This document shows positions 19,097 through 28,206 of a stretch of 64,000 nucleotides of DNA, piece after piece. Source of the DNA: Lentilactobacillus farraginis DSM 18382 = JCM 14108 (GTDB lineage Bacteria; Bacillota; Bacilli; Lactobacillales; Lactobacillaceae); contig NZ_BAKI01000002.1 of assembly GCF_000583655.1 (NCBI RefSeq), positions 109,627 to 173,626 of the forward strand, in the 5' to 3' direction. Position numbers and translations under genes: made by a program. The first letter of the stretch is position 1. Each line of letters starts with the position of its first letter. The notes under the pieces were generated by a model. The model saw only the letters and a list, made by a program, of their open reading frames with translations, searched no databases and had not been told where the DNA came from.

Positions 19097-19595
19097 TTGG
19101 TTATAAAAATTCCGGGAAAACCACGGTTATTACCGCGTTTATCCGAGAATTGACCCGCCGTCATATTAGCGTTTCAGTTATTAAACACAGCTCCCACGAA
19201 ATCGAATTGGATGTTGCCGGTACCGATACCGCACAGTTTACAGCAGCTGGCGCGGCCAGTACGGTTTAAAAACCGCCAGTACACTGTATTATCAGCAGCC
19301 AACCACAGTCCAATTAACGGCAGCCGATATCATGACGGGGCTGCCCCAAAAGTCCGCCGTCGTTTTAATCGAAGGTTTTAAAACTGATCCTTTCCCCAAG
19401 TTGGCGTTGCTTAAAAAACCAACCGATCGACAGCGGTTAGCTCGTTATCAACCCATTGTCGAAACAGCCAGTCTCTTTTCACCGGAACTGCTTTTTCAAA
19501 ATGAATCATTTGGTGTTTCAACCATTACCCAATGGTTCATCCATGAATTTTTACCAAAGGAGCTTACTCATGACAGATTCTCTCACCCATTTTAA
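19075..19595 (+). CDS. mobB: Molybdopterin-guanine dinucleotide adapter MobB (one missing base)
   Basis: A small GTP-binding P-loop protein that assists MobA. Walker A is GYKNSGKTT at residues 7-15, then [10 protein letters not shown] and [12 protein letters not shown]. The frame ends at TAA 19267; a fourth T in the run 19265-19267 would give ASTVLKTAST and continue to VVLIEGFK and the stop at 19595, about 173 residues, the family size. It overlaps moeA upstream and moaC downstream, which argues that the full-length frame is the real one. Confidence 0.85.
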
Positions 19596-20079
19596 TGATC
19601 AAAGTCGAGCCAAAATGGTCGATGTTACCAATAAAACCGTTACTTCTCGAATGGCTGCCGCAACTGGAAAAATTACCATGCAGCCGGCCACCCTAGCTCG
19701 GATTCACGCAGGAAAAGTTAAAAAAGGCGATGTTTTAGCAGTTGCCCAAGTTGCAGGAATTATGGCTGCCAAACAGACCAGCAGTCTAATTCCGATGTGT
19801 CATTTGATTCCCCTGACCGGCGTTGACCTTCACTTTTCAGATGATCGACAAACCACGATTACCGTAACTGCAACCGTTAAAACCAAGCACGTAACCGGTG
19901 TTGAAATTGAAGCCCTCTTGGCGGTGCAAACCAGCTTGTTAACCATTTACGATATGTGCAAAGCCATGGATCGAGGAATGAAGATGACCGATATTCACCT
20001 GATTGAAAAGGCTGGTGGTAAGAGTGGTCACTTTGTTTACGATCAATCAACGATGAACCAGGGAGGCGCTTCTAATTGA
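19570..20079 (+). CDS. moaC: Cyclic pyranopterin monophosphate synthase
   Basis: Second enzyme of molybdopterin synthesis, acting on the MoaA product. Family motifs: MVDVTNK (residues 15-21), [27 protein letters not shown] and, near the end, [13 protein letters not shown] with KAGGKSG. 169 residues from ATG 19570, which has an AAAGGAG site; the longer open frame from 19456 overlaps mobB and is not needed. Confidence 0.95.
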   Translation: MTDSLTHFNDQSRAKMVDVTNKTVTSRMAAATGKITMQPATLARIHAGKVKKGDVLAVAQVAGIMAAKQTSSLIPMCHLIPLTGVDLHFSDDRQTTITVTATVKTKHVTGVEIEALLAVQTSLLTIYDMCKAMDRGMKMTDIHLIEKAGGKSGHFVYDQSTMNQGGASN

Positions 20080-20651
20080 TTGGAATTGTTTTAGCGGGCG
20101 GCCAAAGCCGACGATTTGGTCAGGATAAAGCCCTCTACAAATTACCACACCAGTCACTCACCAACGCCCAAACCGCGATTGGCAACCTACTGCCAATTTG
20201 TGATCGGGTCATTTTAAGTGCCAGTCAAACTAATTTTGCCAAGTTAACCGCCACTTGTGAAACCATCCCCCGGGTGAGCGTTATTCAGGACCAGGCGCCA
20301 TTTATCAACTGTGGTCCGCTGGGCGGGCTTTACGCGGCAGCGTGTCAGTTTCCCGGCTCAACAGATTATTTACTGTTGGCCGTAGATTTCCCGTTTGTTA
20401 CTGCCAATATTTTGGCAACCATTGCCAGCATCGAAAACAGCTACGCAGCTACCGAAACACACGAGCAGTATGCGATTAGTCATTTCACAACTAGCAAACA
20501 GGAATTGGTTAATTACTTGCAAACCGGCAACTTCAGCTTGAAAGGCTTTGTTAAAGACGACCGGCACTGCGTTGCAATTAATTTTGCTGCGACAATGGCT
20601 CTTACAAATTTAAATTATGAAAAGGAGTCCCATGATGAAAACAAAAAATGA
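20076..20651 (+). CDS. mobA: Molybdenum cofactor guanylyltransferase
   Basis: Transfers GMP to Mo-molybdopterin to form the MGD cofactor that NarG needs. The nucleotide loop is [16 protein letters not shown] at residues 6-21, and LLAVDFPFV holds the metal Asp. 191 residues. TTG start 20076 follows GGGAGGCG and overlaps the moaC stop. Confidence 0.93.
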   Translation: MIGIVLAGGQSRRFGQDKALYKLPHQSLTNAQTAIGNLLPICDRVILSASQTNFAKLTATCETIPRVSVIQDQAPFINCGPLGGLYAAACQFPGSTDYLLLAVDFPFVTANILATIASIENSYAATETHEQYAISHFTTSKQELVNYLQTGNFSLKGFVKDDRHCVAINFAATMALTNLNYEKESHDENKK

Positions 20652-20886
20652 TATGTCTGAAGCCGATTTTCAAAAATTGGTTCAGATTGCTTTAAGTGAT
20701 CTACAGATCAGAAGAACCCTCCTTGAAAACGAAGTTGCCAGCGTTAATGAGGAAATGCGTTCTCTGGAAAAAGATGCCAAATTAGATCAGTTGGACATGC
20801 GAATCCGGGCCGTCCAAGCTGATTATGAGCATTATCGCCAGTTTAACCGGACAACCGAAGCAGTCAATATTGATCAACAGTATTAA
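20632..20886 (+). CDS. Small coiled-coil protein of the Mo-cofactor operon, unknown
   Basis: An 84-residue charged helical protein with heptad-like spacing in its middle (LLENEVASVNEEMRSLEKD), so probably a coiled coil. I do not recognise the family. ATG 20632 has an AAAAGGAG site and overlaps the end of mobA, so it is translated with the cofactor genes and is not a random frame. It is the last gene before nreA and its promoter. Confidence 0.7.
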   Translation: MMKTKNDMSEADFQKLVQIALSDLQIRRTLLENEVASVNEEMRSLEKDAKLDQLDMRIRAVQADYEHYRQFNRTTEAVNIDQQY

Positions 20887-20943
20887 AATCAATCTATTTA
20901 AATGATGAAAATATCAGGAATTAAGCAACGTTTAGAATATTTT

Positions 20944-20973
20944 TTGTCCAATTATATATAATAATGTTATAAT
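20944..20973 (+). promoter_or_regulatory. Promoter of nreABC
   Basis: TTGTCC (20944-20949), 18 nt, TATAAT (20968-20973) with TG one base before the hexamer. It lacks the nitrate-regulon decamer, consistent with the sensor operon having its own basal promoter. The predicted start lies very close to the nreA ribosome site. Confidence 0.5.
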
Positions 20974-20988
20974 CAAGGAGTGTTAGAT

Positions 20989-21423
20989 GTGACGTTAAGT
21001 GAATCGTCATCTGTCAATCATTACAATGAACTCGTGAACCAAGTGTATCGTAATGAATTGTTTGAATTAGTTGCCGTTGCGCTTCAGTCTCAAACTGCTG
21101 CCCGTCAGATTAAATGGCGCTATGCAGCGGGAAATCAAAATGAAAAGTTTCGAAAAATAGTATTACGCAGTGGGATGGGAATCGCCGGATTGGTTATTCG
21201 AACCGGCAAACCCTTTTGGTGTGACCGGTTAAATGTTTATCAGTTAAGGGATGCCATGTACACCCCAATTGCCAAGTGCGAATCATTGACCGGTGCCGCA
21301 GCCGTACCGATTATGTCACCGGCCACTCGTCTGGTTGACGGGGTTCTCTTAGCCGGTTTTCGAAACGGGCAACCCGTTTCCAATAAAACCGTTCAAGCGC
21401 TTTCCCAATACCTGCTGCCTTAA
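20989..21423 (+). CDS. nreA: Nitrate-sensing GAF-domain protein NreA
   Basis: In staphylococci NreA binds nitrate and controls the NreB kinase. This 144-residue protein is a single GAF-like domain (GMGIAGLVIRTGKPFWC, residues about 60-76, and GAAAVPIM). GTG 20989 follows AAGGAG by 8 nt; the frame is open from GTG 20980. It sits directly ahead of nreB and nreC, the same order as in Staphylococcus carnosus. Confidence 0.85.
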   Translation: MTLSESSSVNHYNELVNQVYRNELFELVAVALQSQTAARQIKWRYAAGNQNEKFRKIVLRSGMGIAGLVIRTGKPFWCDRLNVYQLRDAMYTPIAKCESLTGAAAVPIMSPATRLVDGVLLAGFRNGQPVSNKTVQALSQYLLP

Positions 21424-21452
21424 AGACAGGAAAGATTTTGGGAGGCGTTTTT

Positions 21453-22499
21453 TTGCTAGCAACAAAAGACTGGCTTGGCCAATACTTTGATCATTCAACG
21501 GACGCCATTTTTATTTTTAAAGATGATGCGTTACTCGTACAAAATCAAATGGCTAAAGAACTTGAGCAAGAATTAAAAGTTGATCCGATGTACCTGCTTC
21601 AGGTAGCGGATACTTCGGTTAAACAAAAGTATTCACAGACCAATGGCTGCTTTAACTGTATTATTCAAAATAAGATGACCAATCTATCAGTACCGCTTAC
21701 CTTGGCTGACGATTCGACACACCCGCTGCATTATTTTATGGTTTATAGCATCCTCGATAAAACGGCCCATCTGTTTTCGATTACCCTTAAGAGTCGTGGC
21801 ACCATCAATCGAATGGATCAACTGGCCCAGCAGCGAAAATTAACCCGCTATGTCAATCGGGCACACGAATTGGAACGCAAGCGGATTTCAGCAGATCTTC
21901 ATGACAGCATTGCCCAGGGGATTTACTCCGCCATTATCGGAATTCGCCGGTTGCGAAACGCCGATCTGTCTACTGAACAATTAACGGCCCTTTCAAACGT
22001 GATTGAAAACCAGCTTGACGATACATTAAAGGAAGTTAAGGGAATGGCACTGGATATTCGGCCGTCTGTTTTGGATAATTTTGGCCTTTTGCCGGCTTTA
22101 AAGGTCTTGGCTAACCGGCTGGAAGAAAATTCCGGGATTACGATTGAAGTTGCCGGCAAAGCTGATACCAGCGTTCTTTCCGAAGACGTTCAAAGCGTCT
22201 TGTATCGAATTGCTCAAGAGGCAATTAATAATGCACTCAAACACGCCAACGCTTCTGAGATTACGGTTTTATTGGTTAATCATCAGCACTTTATAATTTT
22301 GGAAATTATTGATGACGGTGATGGCTTTGACGTTCCCAGTCACCAATCCTTTAACGGCCGTTCGCTTGGGCTCTTAAATATGAGTGAACGGGTTAAAGCA
22401 CTTAACGGCACTTTTAATATCAAGTCAAAGCTTCACGACGGTACAACAGTTACCGCTAAATTTCCAGTTGCAGATTTGGGGAGGAAGCAACATGTATAA
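21453..22499 (+). CDS. nreB: Oxygen sensor histidine kinase NreB
   Basis: A cytoplasmic kinase without membrane segments. An N-terminal PAS-like domain (residues 1-115) holds CFNC, then HisKA_3 with RKRISADLHDSIAQG (phospho-His) and an HATPase domain with QEAINNALKHA and DDGDGFD. NreB in staphylococci holds an oxygen-labile 4Fe-4S cluster on four Cys; here I find only the two of CFNC. TTG 21453 follows GGGAGGCG. It overlaps nreC by a few bases. It probably phosphorylates NreC when oxygen is absent and nitrate is bound to NreA. Confidence 0.9.
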   Translation: MLATKDWLGQYFDHSTDAIFIFKDDALLVQNQMAKELEQELKVDPMYLLQVADTSVKQKYSQTNGCFNCIIQNKMTNLSVPLTLADDSTHPLHYFMVYSILDKTAHLFSITLKSRGTINRMDQLAQQRKLTRYVNRAHELERKRISADLHDSIAQGIYSAIIGIRRLRNADLSTEQLTALSNVIENQLDDTLKEVKGMALDIRPSVLDNFGLLPALKVLANRLEENSGITIEVAGKADTSVLSEDVQSVLYRIAQEAINNALKHANASEITVLLVNHQHFIILEIIDDGDGFDVPSHQSFNGRSLGLLNMSERVKALNGTFNIKSKLHDGTTVTAKFPVADLGRKQHV

Positions 22500-23145
22500 C
22501 GTTCTAATTGCCGATGATCACGCAGTTGTTCGTTCCGGTCTGGCTTACTTGATTAACCAGCAGGCTGATTTTAAAGTGGTTGATGAAGAAGCCAACGGAA
22601 CAGATACTTATCTCAGAGTTGAACAGGGTGGCATTAATATCTTGATTATGGATCTAAGTATGCCGCCCGGTGAAAGCGGCCTGGTAACAACTAAACGAAT
22701 TCACGAACATTTTCCGGATATCAGAATTTTGATTCTATCCATGCACGAAGAACAGGCATACATTAATAAAGCCATTCATAACGGCGCCATGTCTTATATT
22801 CTTAAAAGTTCACCCGATACGGAACTTTTAACAGGGTTAAAAACAATTGCCCATAAACATTTTTATATTGATCAAAATATCCTGATTACCAAATCCGACC
22901 TGCGCCAGATTAATTCTGACGGTGTTGATACTGATATCAAAGGCTATAACGGTTTATCAGAACGGGAGAAAGAAGTTTTTCCACTGGTTGCTTTGGGATA
23001 TTCAAACAAAGAGATTGCTGCCCAACTATTCATTTCAACTAAAACGGTTGAGGCTCACAAGGCCAATATTATGCGCAAATTGTCGCTGAAATCCCGAGCC
23101 GAACTGGTTCGTTATGCAATCCATCACAAACTAATTGACGTGTAA
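22492..23145 (+). CDS. nreC: Response regulator NreC (NarL/LuxR type)
   Basis: Receiver domain residues 1-120 with ADDHAVVRSG and LIMDLSMP (phospho-Asp); LuxR-type helix-turn-helix near the C-terminus with LSEREKEVFPLVALG and TKTVEAHKANIMRKL. 217 residues from ATG 22492, which has a GAGGAAG site. It is the only response regulator in the window and the natural candidate to bind the TTCCCTAATA decamers at the nitrate-island promoters. Confidence 0.93.
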   Translation: MYNVLIADDHAVVRSGLAYLINQQADFKVVDEEANGTDTYLRVEQGGINILIMDLSMPPGESGLVTTKRIHEHFPDIRILILSMHEEQAYINKAIHNGAMSYILKSSPDTELLTGLKTIAHKHFYIDQNILITKSDLRQINSDGVDTDIKGYNGLSEREKEVFPLVALGYSNKEIAAQLFISTKTVEAHKANIMRKLSLKSRAELVRYAIHHKLIDV

Positions 23146-23164
23146 TTAAATCGGATATAGTAAA

Positions 23165-23201
23165 ATCCCCAATAGTCCTTCAAATCACGGCCCCTTAGAA
23201 T
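23165..23201 (+). promoter_or_regulatory. Nitrate-regulon type promoter upstream of the 23245 gene
   Basis: ATCCCCAATA (8 of 10 to TTCCCTAATA, 23165-23174), 21 nt, then TAGAAT (23196-23201) as -10. The spacing is identical to the moeB and flavodoxin promoters. Confidence 0.5.
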
Positions 23202-23244
23202 AAACCTGTAAGATAAACCAAGGCTAATAAAGAGGAGAAAAAGC

Positions 23245-23511
23245 ATGGCACATAATGTTTCTCATGACGAAGAACTATTGGGGATTTTACGCGATATTAA
23301 TGAACATCGGTTTCACGAGGGCCGGCAGATCAATCCCGCTTCAATGTTATTTCAAACGGTTCAAGAAGCCGATAAAAAAGGCTATTTGGAGCATGCTGTA
23401 ATTGATAGCAATCCAGAAAAGCGGCTCGCTGAAATTAATTTGACCCACGCGATTTTATCAACCAGCGGCACTCGGGAACTAGCCAGATTATCAGCACGAC
23501 AGTCCCATTAA
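23245..23511 (+). CDS. Small unknown protein of the nitrate island
   Basis: 88 residues, soluble, acidic-helical; no motif I can name. ATG 23245 has an AGAGGAG site. It follows a promoter with the nitrate-regulon layout and is 18 nt upstream of another unknown gene, so the pair likely forms an operon induced with nitrate reductase. The C-terminal stretch LSTSGTRELARLSARQ is basic and may be exposed. Confidence 0.65.
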   Translation: MAHNVSHDEELLGILRDINEHRFHEGRQINPASMLFQTVQEADKKGYLEHAVIDSNPEKRLAEINLTHAILSTSGTRELARLSARQSH

Positions 23512-23529
23512 GGAGGCAAATCTAGAACT

Positions 23530-24500
23530 ATGGATATCAAACAAAAACTGGTAGCAAATTACGAAGGCATCGCCATTTATACAGCTGGCTTTTACGCTGA
23601 TCCGGAAAATGACTTGGCAACCCGGGCCAAACTGCTGGAAACGCTAAAATCATTTGTCCTTAACCAGCAGCCGGAGACTCCCTTTTCTTTACAGATTATG
23701 TTGACCAACGGCGAAATCAATATCATGCCCTTGGGACTGGTCGATCTGGATGAATTAAAAGCTTATGAAAAAAAGCGTCGCCAAGAAACCGGCATTATCA
23801 ACATTGATGACGGGACACCGCTAAACATTCAATTTGCTGCCCACACGGACAAAGCAACCGTTCAAAAGCAATTGATTGGCACCACGCAGGAACTTTTTGA
23901 TCATTTTGAGCAACAATTTCAACGAATTTGGGCTCAGGTTAAACAATACCTGCAAATGAATCACCAACTATTGCTCAAAATCGAAACTGATTTAATTGAA
24001 GATAGTCGAGATATTCAAACGCAATATTCAAAAAACTTTTCAGAAATGTCGACAGACAACGGCGGGAAAAAGTCGGTTTTGACTTACCCGACCAGGAGCT
24101 AAACCACTTTTCAACCTTTATGGCTGACATGCATGAAGTCTCGACTGCTGTACTTTCCTCAGCGGCGTTTATCGATCATGAAGTTAAAGGTGACTTATTA
24201 TTTACCCAAATGATGGCTGACAGTGTTTTGAGAGGGACTTTTTTCTGGGTTCTGGACAACACATTTCATGAGATCTTTTATTATTTTCAACAAAAGTATG
24301 GTCAAGACAATCCCAAACTTACCAAACATTTCCGGCACGTTAAACAAACGTTGATTGTCAATATGCGTCACGATGCTTATGAACACGCTAAAAAGCTGTC
24401 GGCCAATCCGCAAACGGCGGTTGACTTAAATCGTTATTTTACAGACATTTTTATTCCGGTTGCCGAACAATTGGCAGCCGACAGTGATAAATTCAACTAA
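23530..24500 (+). CDS. Unknown helical protein of the nitrate island (one missing base)
   Basis: Two frames, 23530-24102 and up to 24500, join through one missing A in the run 24067-24071: the second frame extends upstream without a stop as KVGFDLPDQELNHFSTFM. The joined protein has about 323 residues, soluble and helical, with several Gln/His-rich stretches. I do not recognise it. It starts after AGGAGG and shares the upstream nitrate-type promoter. The hairpin at 24535 ends the transcript. Confidence 0.65.
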
Positions 24501-24534
24501 TGAGACTCTTTTCAGTTTAACGTTTACCTGCCTA

Positions 24535-24584
24535 AAAACACCCCAGCTAATCGGCTGAACCAATCAGCCTAACCGGGGTGTTTT
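24535..24584. terminator. Bidirectional terminator between convergent nitrate-island operons
   Basis: AAAACACCCC (24535-24544) pairs exactly with GGGGTGTTTT (24575-24584), with a smaller inner hairpin GGCTGA...TCAGCC in the loop. It ends both the 23245-24500 operon and the moaE-to-SufT-like operon. Confidence 0.85.
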
Positions 24585-24610
24585 CCTGTTATTTAAATTA
24601 TGATTTTCGT

Positions 24611-24942
24611 TTATCCATGAATACCCAGAGCAACTTTGGCAAATCTACTCATCATGCTTGGGTTCCAAGCCGGTTCCCAAACCAGTTCAATATCACAGGT
24701 AGCTACCCCGTCAACCGACGTAACCGCCTGTGTAATTTGATTTGCCAGTAGGCTTCCCAGTGGGCAGCCGATAGTAGTTAATGTCATTGTTACCACACAG
24801 TGATGATCTTTTACCGTTACGTCATAGATAAGTCCTAAATTAACCATATCAATGCCCAATTCGGATCAATCACATCTTCCAGCGAAACCATGACATCCTT
24901 TTCAACCTGACTGTATGCTTTACCTACTGCTTCTTCAGCCAA
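24611..24942 (-). CDS. MIP18/SufT-like (DUF59) protein, Fe-S assembly factor (one missing base)
   Basis: A small MIP18/PaaD-type domain, a family that takes part in Fe-S cluster maturation. Seen: GIDMVNLGLIYDV, TLTTIGCPLGSLL with the conserved Cys, and VWEPAWNPSMMS. The N-terminus lies in another frame: DVIDPE-LG is restored by one base near 24862 and then runs to TTG 24942, preceded by GAGGAGG. Full length about 110 residues. It is the last gene of the minus-strand moaEDA-narK-cupin operon and may help mature the many clusters of NarGH and MoaA. Confidence 0.75.
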
Positions 24943-24944
24943 TC

Positions 24945-25256
24945 CTATTCCTCCTCTTGAGGTGCTAAAACACCGTGGACAACAATAACTTCACCGTCTT
25001 GATCCGGAGCTTCCAGCCAGTGAAATTCACCAGGCGTCATTACAACTGCCTTACCCGGTGTTAAAACCGTCTTGGCGTCATCTGTATGAAAAACAATACT
25101 GCCCTTGATTGAAACAACCGTTACCGTCATCAAAGACCGATGCCGTTTAATAACTTTACCTTTTGGCAGCACCAAATGGGTAATTTTAAGGTTGGTCGTT
25201 TTAAACATTTGATCCGGTCCCTGTGTTACTTCTGGGTTACTGTTAAGAATTTTCAT
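24945..25256 (-). CDS. Single-domain cupin protein
   Basis: 103 residues forming one cupin barrel: LPKGKVIKRHRS in the first motif and PGEFHWLEAP in the second, with His residues that could bind a metal. The substrate is unknown. It lies between narK and the SufT-like gene in the nitrate operon with 2-25 nt gaps, so a role in nitrite handling, metal sensing or cofactor supply is possible but not shown. Confidence 0.75.
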   Translation of the reverse strand: MKILNSNPEVTQGPDQMFKTTNLKITHLVLPKGKVIKRHRSLMTVTVVSIKGSIVFHTDDAKTVLTPGKAVVMTPGEFHWLEAPDQDGEVIVVHGVLAPQEEE

Positions 25257-25281
25257 TTAGACACTCCCATTAACTGAATTT

Positions 25282-26475
25282 TTATTTGACGATGTGAAAG
25301 TCGCCATGAATGAATCGTTTCCATAAAACATATAAACATAGAATCGCAAATAATACGAGTAGTAGAATCCCCACTTGGTACTGGCCCGTTAGCCCATGAA
25401 GCCAGCCGACAACCAACGGTGGGAAGAAGCCGCCCAGGCCACCAAGTGCGCCGACAAAGCCCGTAACCGCTCCGGTATTACCTTTTGAAACATAAGGAAC
25501 CATTTTAAAAATAACACCATTGCCAAAACCGGCAACCAGGCCAACCCCGACAATCCCGGTAATAAAGAGCGGTTGTGACTTAAACGTCAGCATAATCAGC
25601 AGTGCAAACAGTGCAATTCCGATAAAACACCATTGCAACAGTTGCATCGGCCGTTTTCGATCTGCTGCGTAACCGCCTACCGGTCGAATAATTGTACACA
25701 ATCCCGCAAATAAGGCCGCATACAAGCCAGCCTGAATCTGTGGGACGCCAAATACATCCCCTAAAAATAATGGGGTTAAATTAGTAAATGAAACAAACAA
25801 ACCAAAAGTTAAAAAATAAAATAAAGAAAGATACCAAGTACTACTCTCTTTAGCAACCGACAGTGCTCCCATGATTGTCTTGGTTTTATCTACCGGCATT
25901 TCTTTACAAAAAACCGCAAATAACAAAGCCAAAATAATTGTCAGGCCAATTAAAAAATAGTAAACCGCATCAAAACCGTAACCTTTGGAAATGGATGGCA
26001 GCGTCAGTGCCGCCACAGCATTACCCATATTCCCCATACTAACAATTCCCAGTGCCAGTCCCTGCTGCTCAGGCGGAAACCAGACCGAAGCATAGGAAAC
26101 CCCCACTGCAAATGACGTGCCGGCCATGCCAACCAGCAATGCGGCTACCAGCAGCATACCAAACGAATGAACCATTGGAATCATGATTAGTGGGATCAGA
26201 ATAAAAACCATCAAAATCAAATAGACTTTTTTACCACCATATTTGTCTGACAAAATACCAACGGGCACCCGCATAATCGACCCTAGCAAAACCGGCGTTG
26301 CCAGTAGAAGTGTTCGCTGGCCAACGCTTAAATGAAACATCTTTGCCAAATCCGAAGCCAGCGGCGCAAAGTTGGACCATGACATAAAGCAAACGATCAT
26401 GGCGATGGTCGCCAGTGCCAGCGTCAAATACGCCCGGCCCCGATTCTCTGTTTGAATATTAACCTGATTAGCCAT
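25282..26475 (-). CDS. narK: Nitrate/nitrite MFS transporter (NarK/NarT family)
   Basis: A 397-residue protein with about 12 hydrophobic segments. Nitrate-porter marks include SWSNFAPLASDL in the first segment, GILSDKYGGKKVY, and the Gly-rich segments GMAGTSFAVGVSYASVWFPPEQQG and GAVTGFVGALGGLGGFF (nitrate signatures). It brings in nitrate and probably exports nitrite. It lies 3 nt after moaA and upstream of the cupin gene. Confidence 0.92.
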   Translation of the reverse strand: MANQVNIQTENRGRAYLTLALATIAMIVCFMSWSNFAPLASDLAKMFHLSVGQRTLLLATPVLLGSIMRVPVGILSDKYGGKKVYLILMVFILIPLIMIPMVHSFGMLLVAALLVGMAGTSFAVGVSYASVWFPPEQQGLALGIVSMGNMGNAVAALTLPSISKGYGFDAVYYFLIGLTIILALLFAVFCKEMPVDKTKTIMGALSVAKESSTWYLSLFYFLTFGLFVSFTNLTPLFLGDVFGVPQIQAGLYAALFAGLCTIIRPVGGYAADRKRPMQLLQWCFIGIALFALLIMLTFKSQPLFITGIVGVGLVAGFGNGVIFKMVPYVSKGNTGAVTGFVGALGGLGGFFPPLVVGWLHGLTGQYQVGILLLVLFAILCLYVLWKRFIHGDFHIVK

Positions 26476-26478
26476 TTT

Positions 26479-27477
26479 TTACCCCCCAATTTGACTCATA
26501 TGGCGCCAAGTGGGTGCCTTATCGATAATTCGATCCGTTTCAGCCAGTGCCATTTCGTGATTAAGCGGCTTATTGTCAAGCGCCTTTTGAATTAGTTGTC
26601 GAAATGCCGGCTTATCCGGAATCGCCTTTCGGATATTAATCTCTTCGTTCCAATATAAGCAGGCTTTGACATAGCCATCTGCTGTAATTCGCAGCCGATT
26701 ACAGTTTTCACAGAATTTGGCACTGATGGGATGAATCAGACCAAAGCTACCGGTATAACCGTCAACCTGGTAATTGTCAGACGGCCCGTTGCCACTTAAT
26801 TCAATGGGATGGTATGTTAACCCGGCTTTACGGCAGATATCAAAAACATTGGTTAAACTAACGTACTCTTTTTTCCAAGTTCGAAGTGCGTTACCAATCG
26901 GCATAAACTCGATAAACCGGACGTTTACATTGTGATCTTTGGTATATTTAATGAAATCCAAAACTTCATCATCATTTTGTCCCTTAATCAAAACAATATT
27001 TAATTTGATTTTTTTAAAATGTAATTGACTGGCTGCATTAATCCCGTCAAGCACCTGTTGAATATGACCACCCCGGGTGATTTTTTGGTAAACAGCTGGT
27101 TTAAACGTATCAAGGCTGATGTTTAGTCGATCCAGTCCAGCAGCTTTAAGTGCAGCAGCTTTTTTCTCCAGAAAAAGGCCGTTGGTCGTAATCGAAACAT
27201 CATCAATTCCCGGTACCGCTTTGATTCGACGGACAATGTCCACGACATCTGTTCGAAGCAGAGGTTCACCACCTGTGATTCTGACCTTTGAAACACCCAT
27301 TTCTGCAAAATTTTCGACTAGCTGGACAATCTCATCCTGCGATAATACCCGTTCAGTCGGAAAGAACGGCAAGCCTTCTTTGGGCATACAGTAAACACAC
27401 CTGAGGTTACAACGATCAGTAATTGACAGCCGAACATAGTCGTGTAATCGATCATACTTATCATATAGTTTTTCCAT
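26479..27477 (-). CDS. moaA: GTP 3',8-cyclase (radical SAM)
   Basis: First enzyme of molybdopterin synthesis. The radical-SAM cluster motif CNLRCVYCMP is at about residues 20-29, GGEPLL follows, and the C-terminal cluster has CENCNRLRIT and a Cys about 14 residues on (CLYW). The C-terminus lacks the usual strict Gly-Gly but ends IGG. 332 residues from ATG 27477, which has TAGGAGG; the longer frame from 27498 overlaps moaD without need. Confidence 0.95.
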   Translation of the reverse strand: MEKLYDKYDRLHDYVRLSITDRCNLRCVYCMPKEGLPFFPTERVLSQDEIVQLVENFAEMGVSKVRITGGEPLLRTDVVDIVRRIKAVPGIDDVSITTNGLFLEKKAAALKAAGLDRLNISLDTFKPAVYQKITRGGHIQQVLDGINAASQLHFKKIKLNIVLIKGQNDDEVLDFIKYTKDHNVNVRFIEFMPIGNALRTWKKEYVSLTNVFDICRKAGLTYHPIELSGNGPSDNYQVDGYTGSFGLIHPISAKFCENCNRLRITADGYVKACLYWNEEINIRKAIPDKPAFRQLIQKALDNKPLNHEMALAETDRIIDKAPTWRHMSQIGG

Positions 27478-27487
27478 AAAATGCCTC

Positions 27488-27733
27488 CTAGCCGCCACTA
27501 ACCGGTGGAATTATCGCGACATCCAAAATATTGCCTGTTTGTGGCAGAGTATCGTCAATAAATTCCTGATTAATCGCAATTCTGGACTCTTGAACAATTT
27601 CTTGACTGCCGGGTAGTTTCTTGATCAGTGCCGATTTAATTGCACTACCGGTAATTGGCTCAGAAATTGTAACCGTGATTTCAGTGTCAAACTGGTCCTG
27701 TAGCATGGCAAATAATTTTACTTTCAGATTCAT
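27488..27733 (-). CDS. moaD: Molybdopterin synthase sulfur carrier subunit
   Basis: A ubiquitin-like 81-residue protein ending PPVSGG; the terminal Gly-Gly is adenylated by MoeB and thiocarboxylated. ATG 27733 overlaps the stop of moaE (TTATGA). Confidence 0.92.
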   Translation of the reverse strand: MNLKVKLFAMLQDQFDTEITVTISEPITGSAIKSALIKKLPGSQEIVQESRIAINQEFIDDTLPQTGNILDVAIIPPVSGG

Positions 27734-28137
27734 AACGTTGTTCCCCACCTGATCTTATCCGTGTCAATTTCTTTTTTCCAAATTGGGACATCTTTTTTCA
27801 ATGTATCAATTAAATATTCGCACCACTTAAAGGCTTCCGCTCGATGGGCGGCCGCAACTCCGACAAAAACAGCTTCGTCGGTGAGTTTAAGCCGACCGGT
27901 TCGATGGGCAATGACAACCCGACCGCCCTGCTTTTCAATTGGTTCTGCCAGATTGGCCAATTGCGTTTTTGCCATTGCCTCGTAAGCTGTATATTCAATC
28001 TGTTTGGTCTCAATCTGCCCGGTCCACTGTCTGACTGTTCCGATAAAAGTTACGATTCCACCATACTTGGGATCTTTTAATCGCTGATACAAGTCATTAA
28101 CGGGGAGCGGGCTGTTGGAAATCCGTAAATAAGCCAC
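27730..28137 (-). CDS. moaE: Molybdopterin synthase catalytic subunit
   Basis: With MoaD, converts cyclic pyranopterin monophosphate to molybdopterin. Motifs: GGIVTFIGTVR (residues 27-37), YEAM, IAHRTGRL and the catalytic Lys stretch VPIWKKE near the end. 135 residues. GTG 28137 lies 6 nt after GGGGTGG; nearby GTGs at 28143 and 28146 are less well placed. First gene of the minus-strand operon running to 24611. Confidence 0.93.
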   Translation of the reverse strand: MAYLRISNSPLPVNDLYQRLKDPKYGGIVTFIGTVRQWTGQIETKQIEYTAYEAMAKTQLANLAEPIEKQGGRVVIAHRTGRLKLTDEAVFVGVAAAHRAEAFKWCEYLIDTLKKDVPIWKKEIDTDKIRWGTTL

Positions 28138-28169
28138 GATCACCACCCCAATCTTTTGATTACACGTTT

Positions 28170-28206
28170 ATTATGTCAAAGGGCGGAAATGATTTGAATT
28201 AGTCAA
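28170..28206 (-). promoter_or_regulatory. moaE operon promoter with decamer-like element
   Basis: On the minus strand TTGACTAATT (28206-28197; 7 of 10 to the decamer), 21 nt, then CATAAT (28175-28170). It abuts the divergent flavodoxin promoter. Confidence 0.45.
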
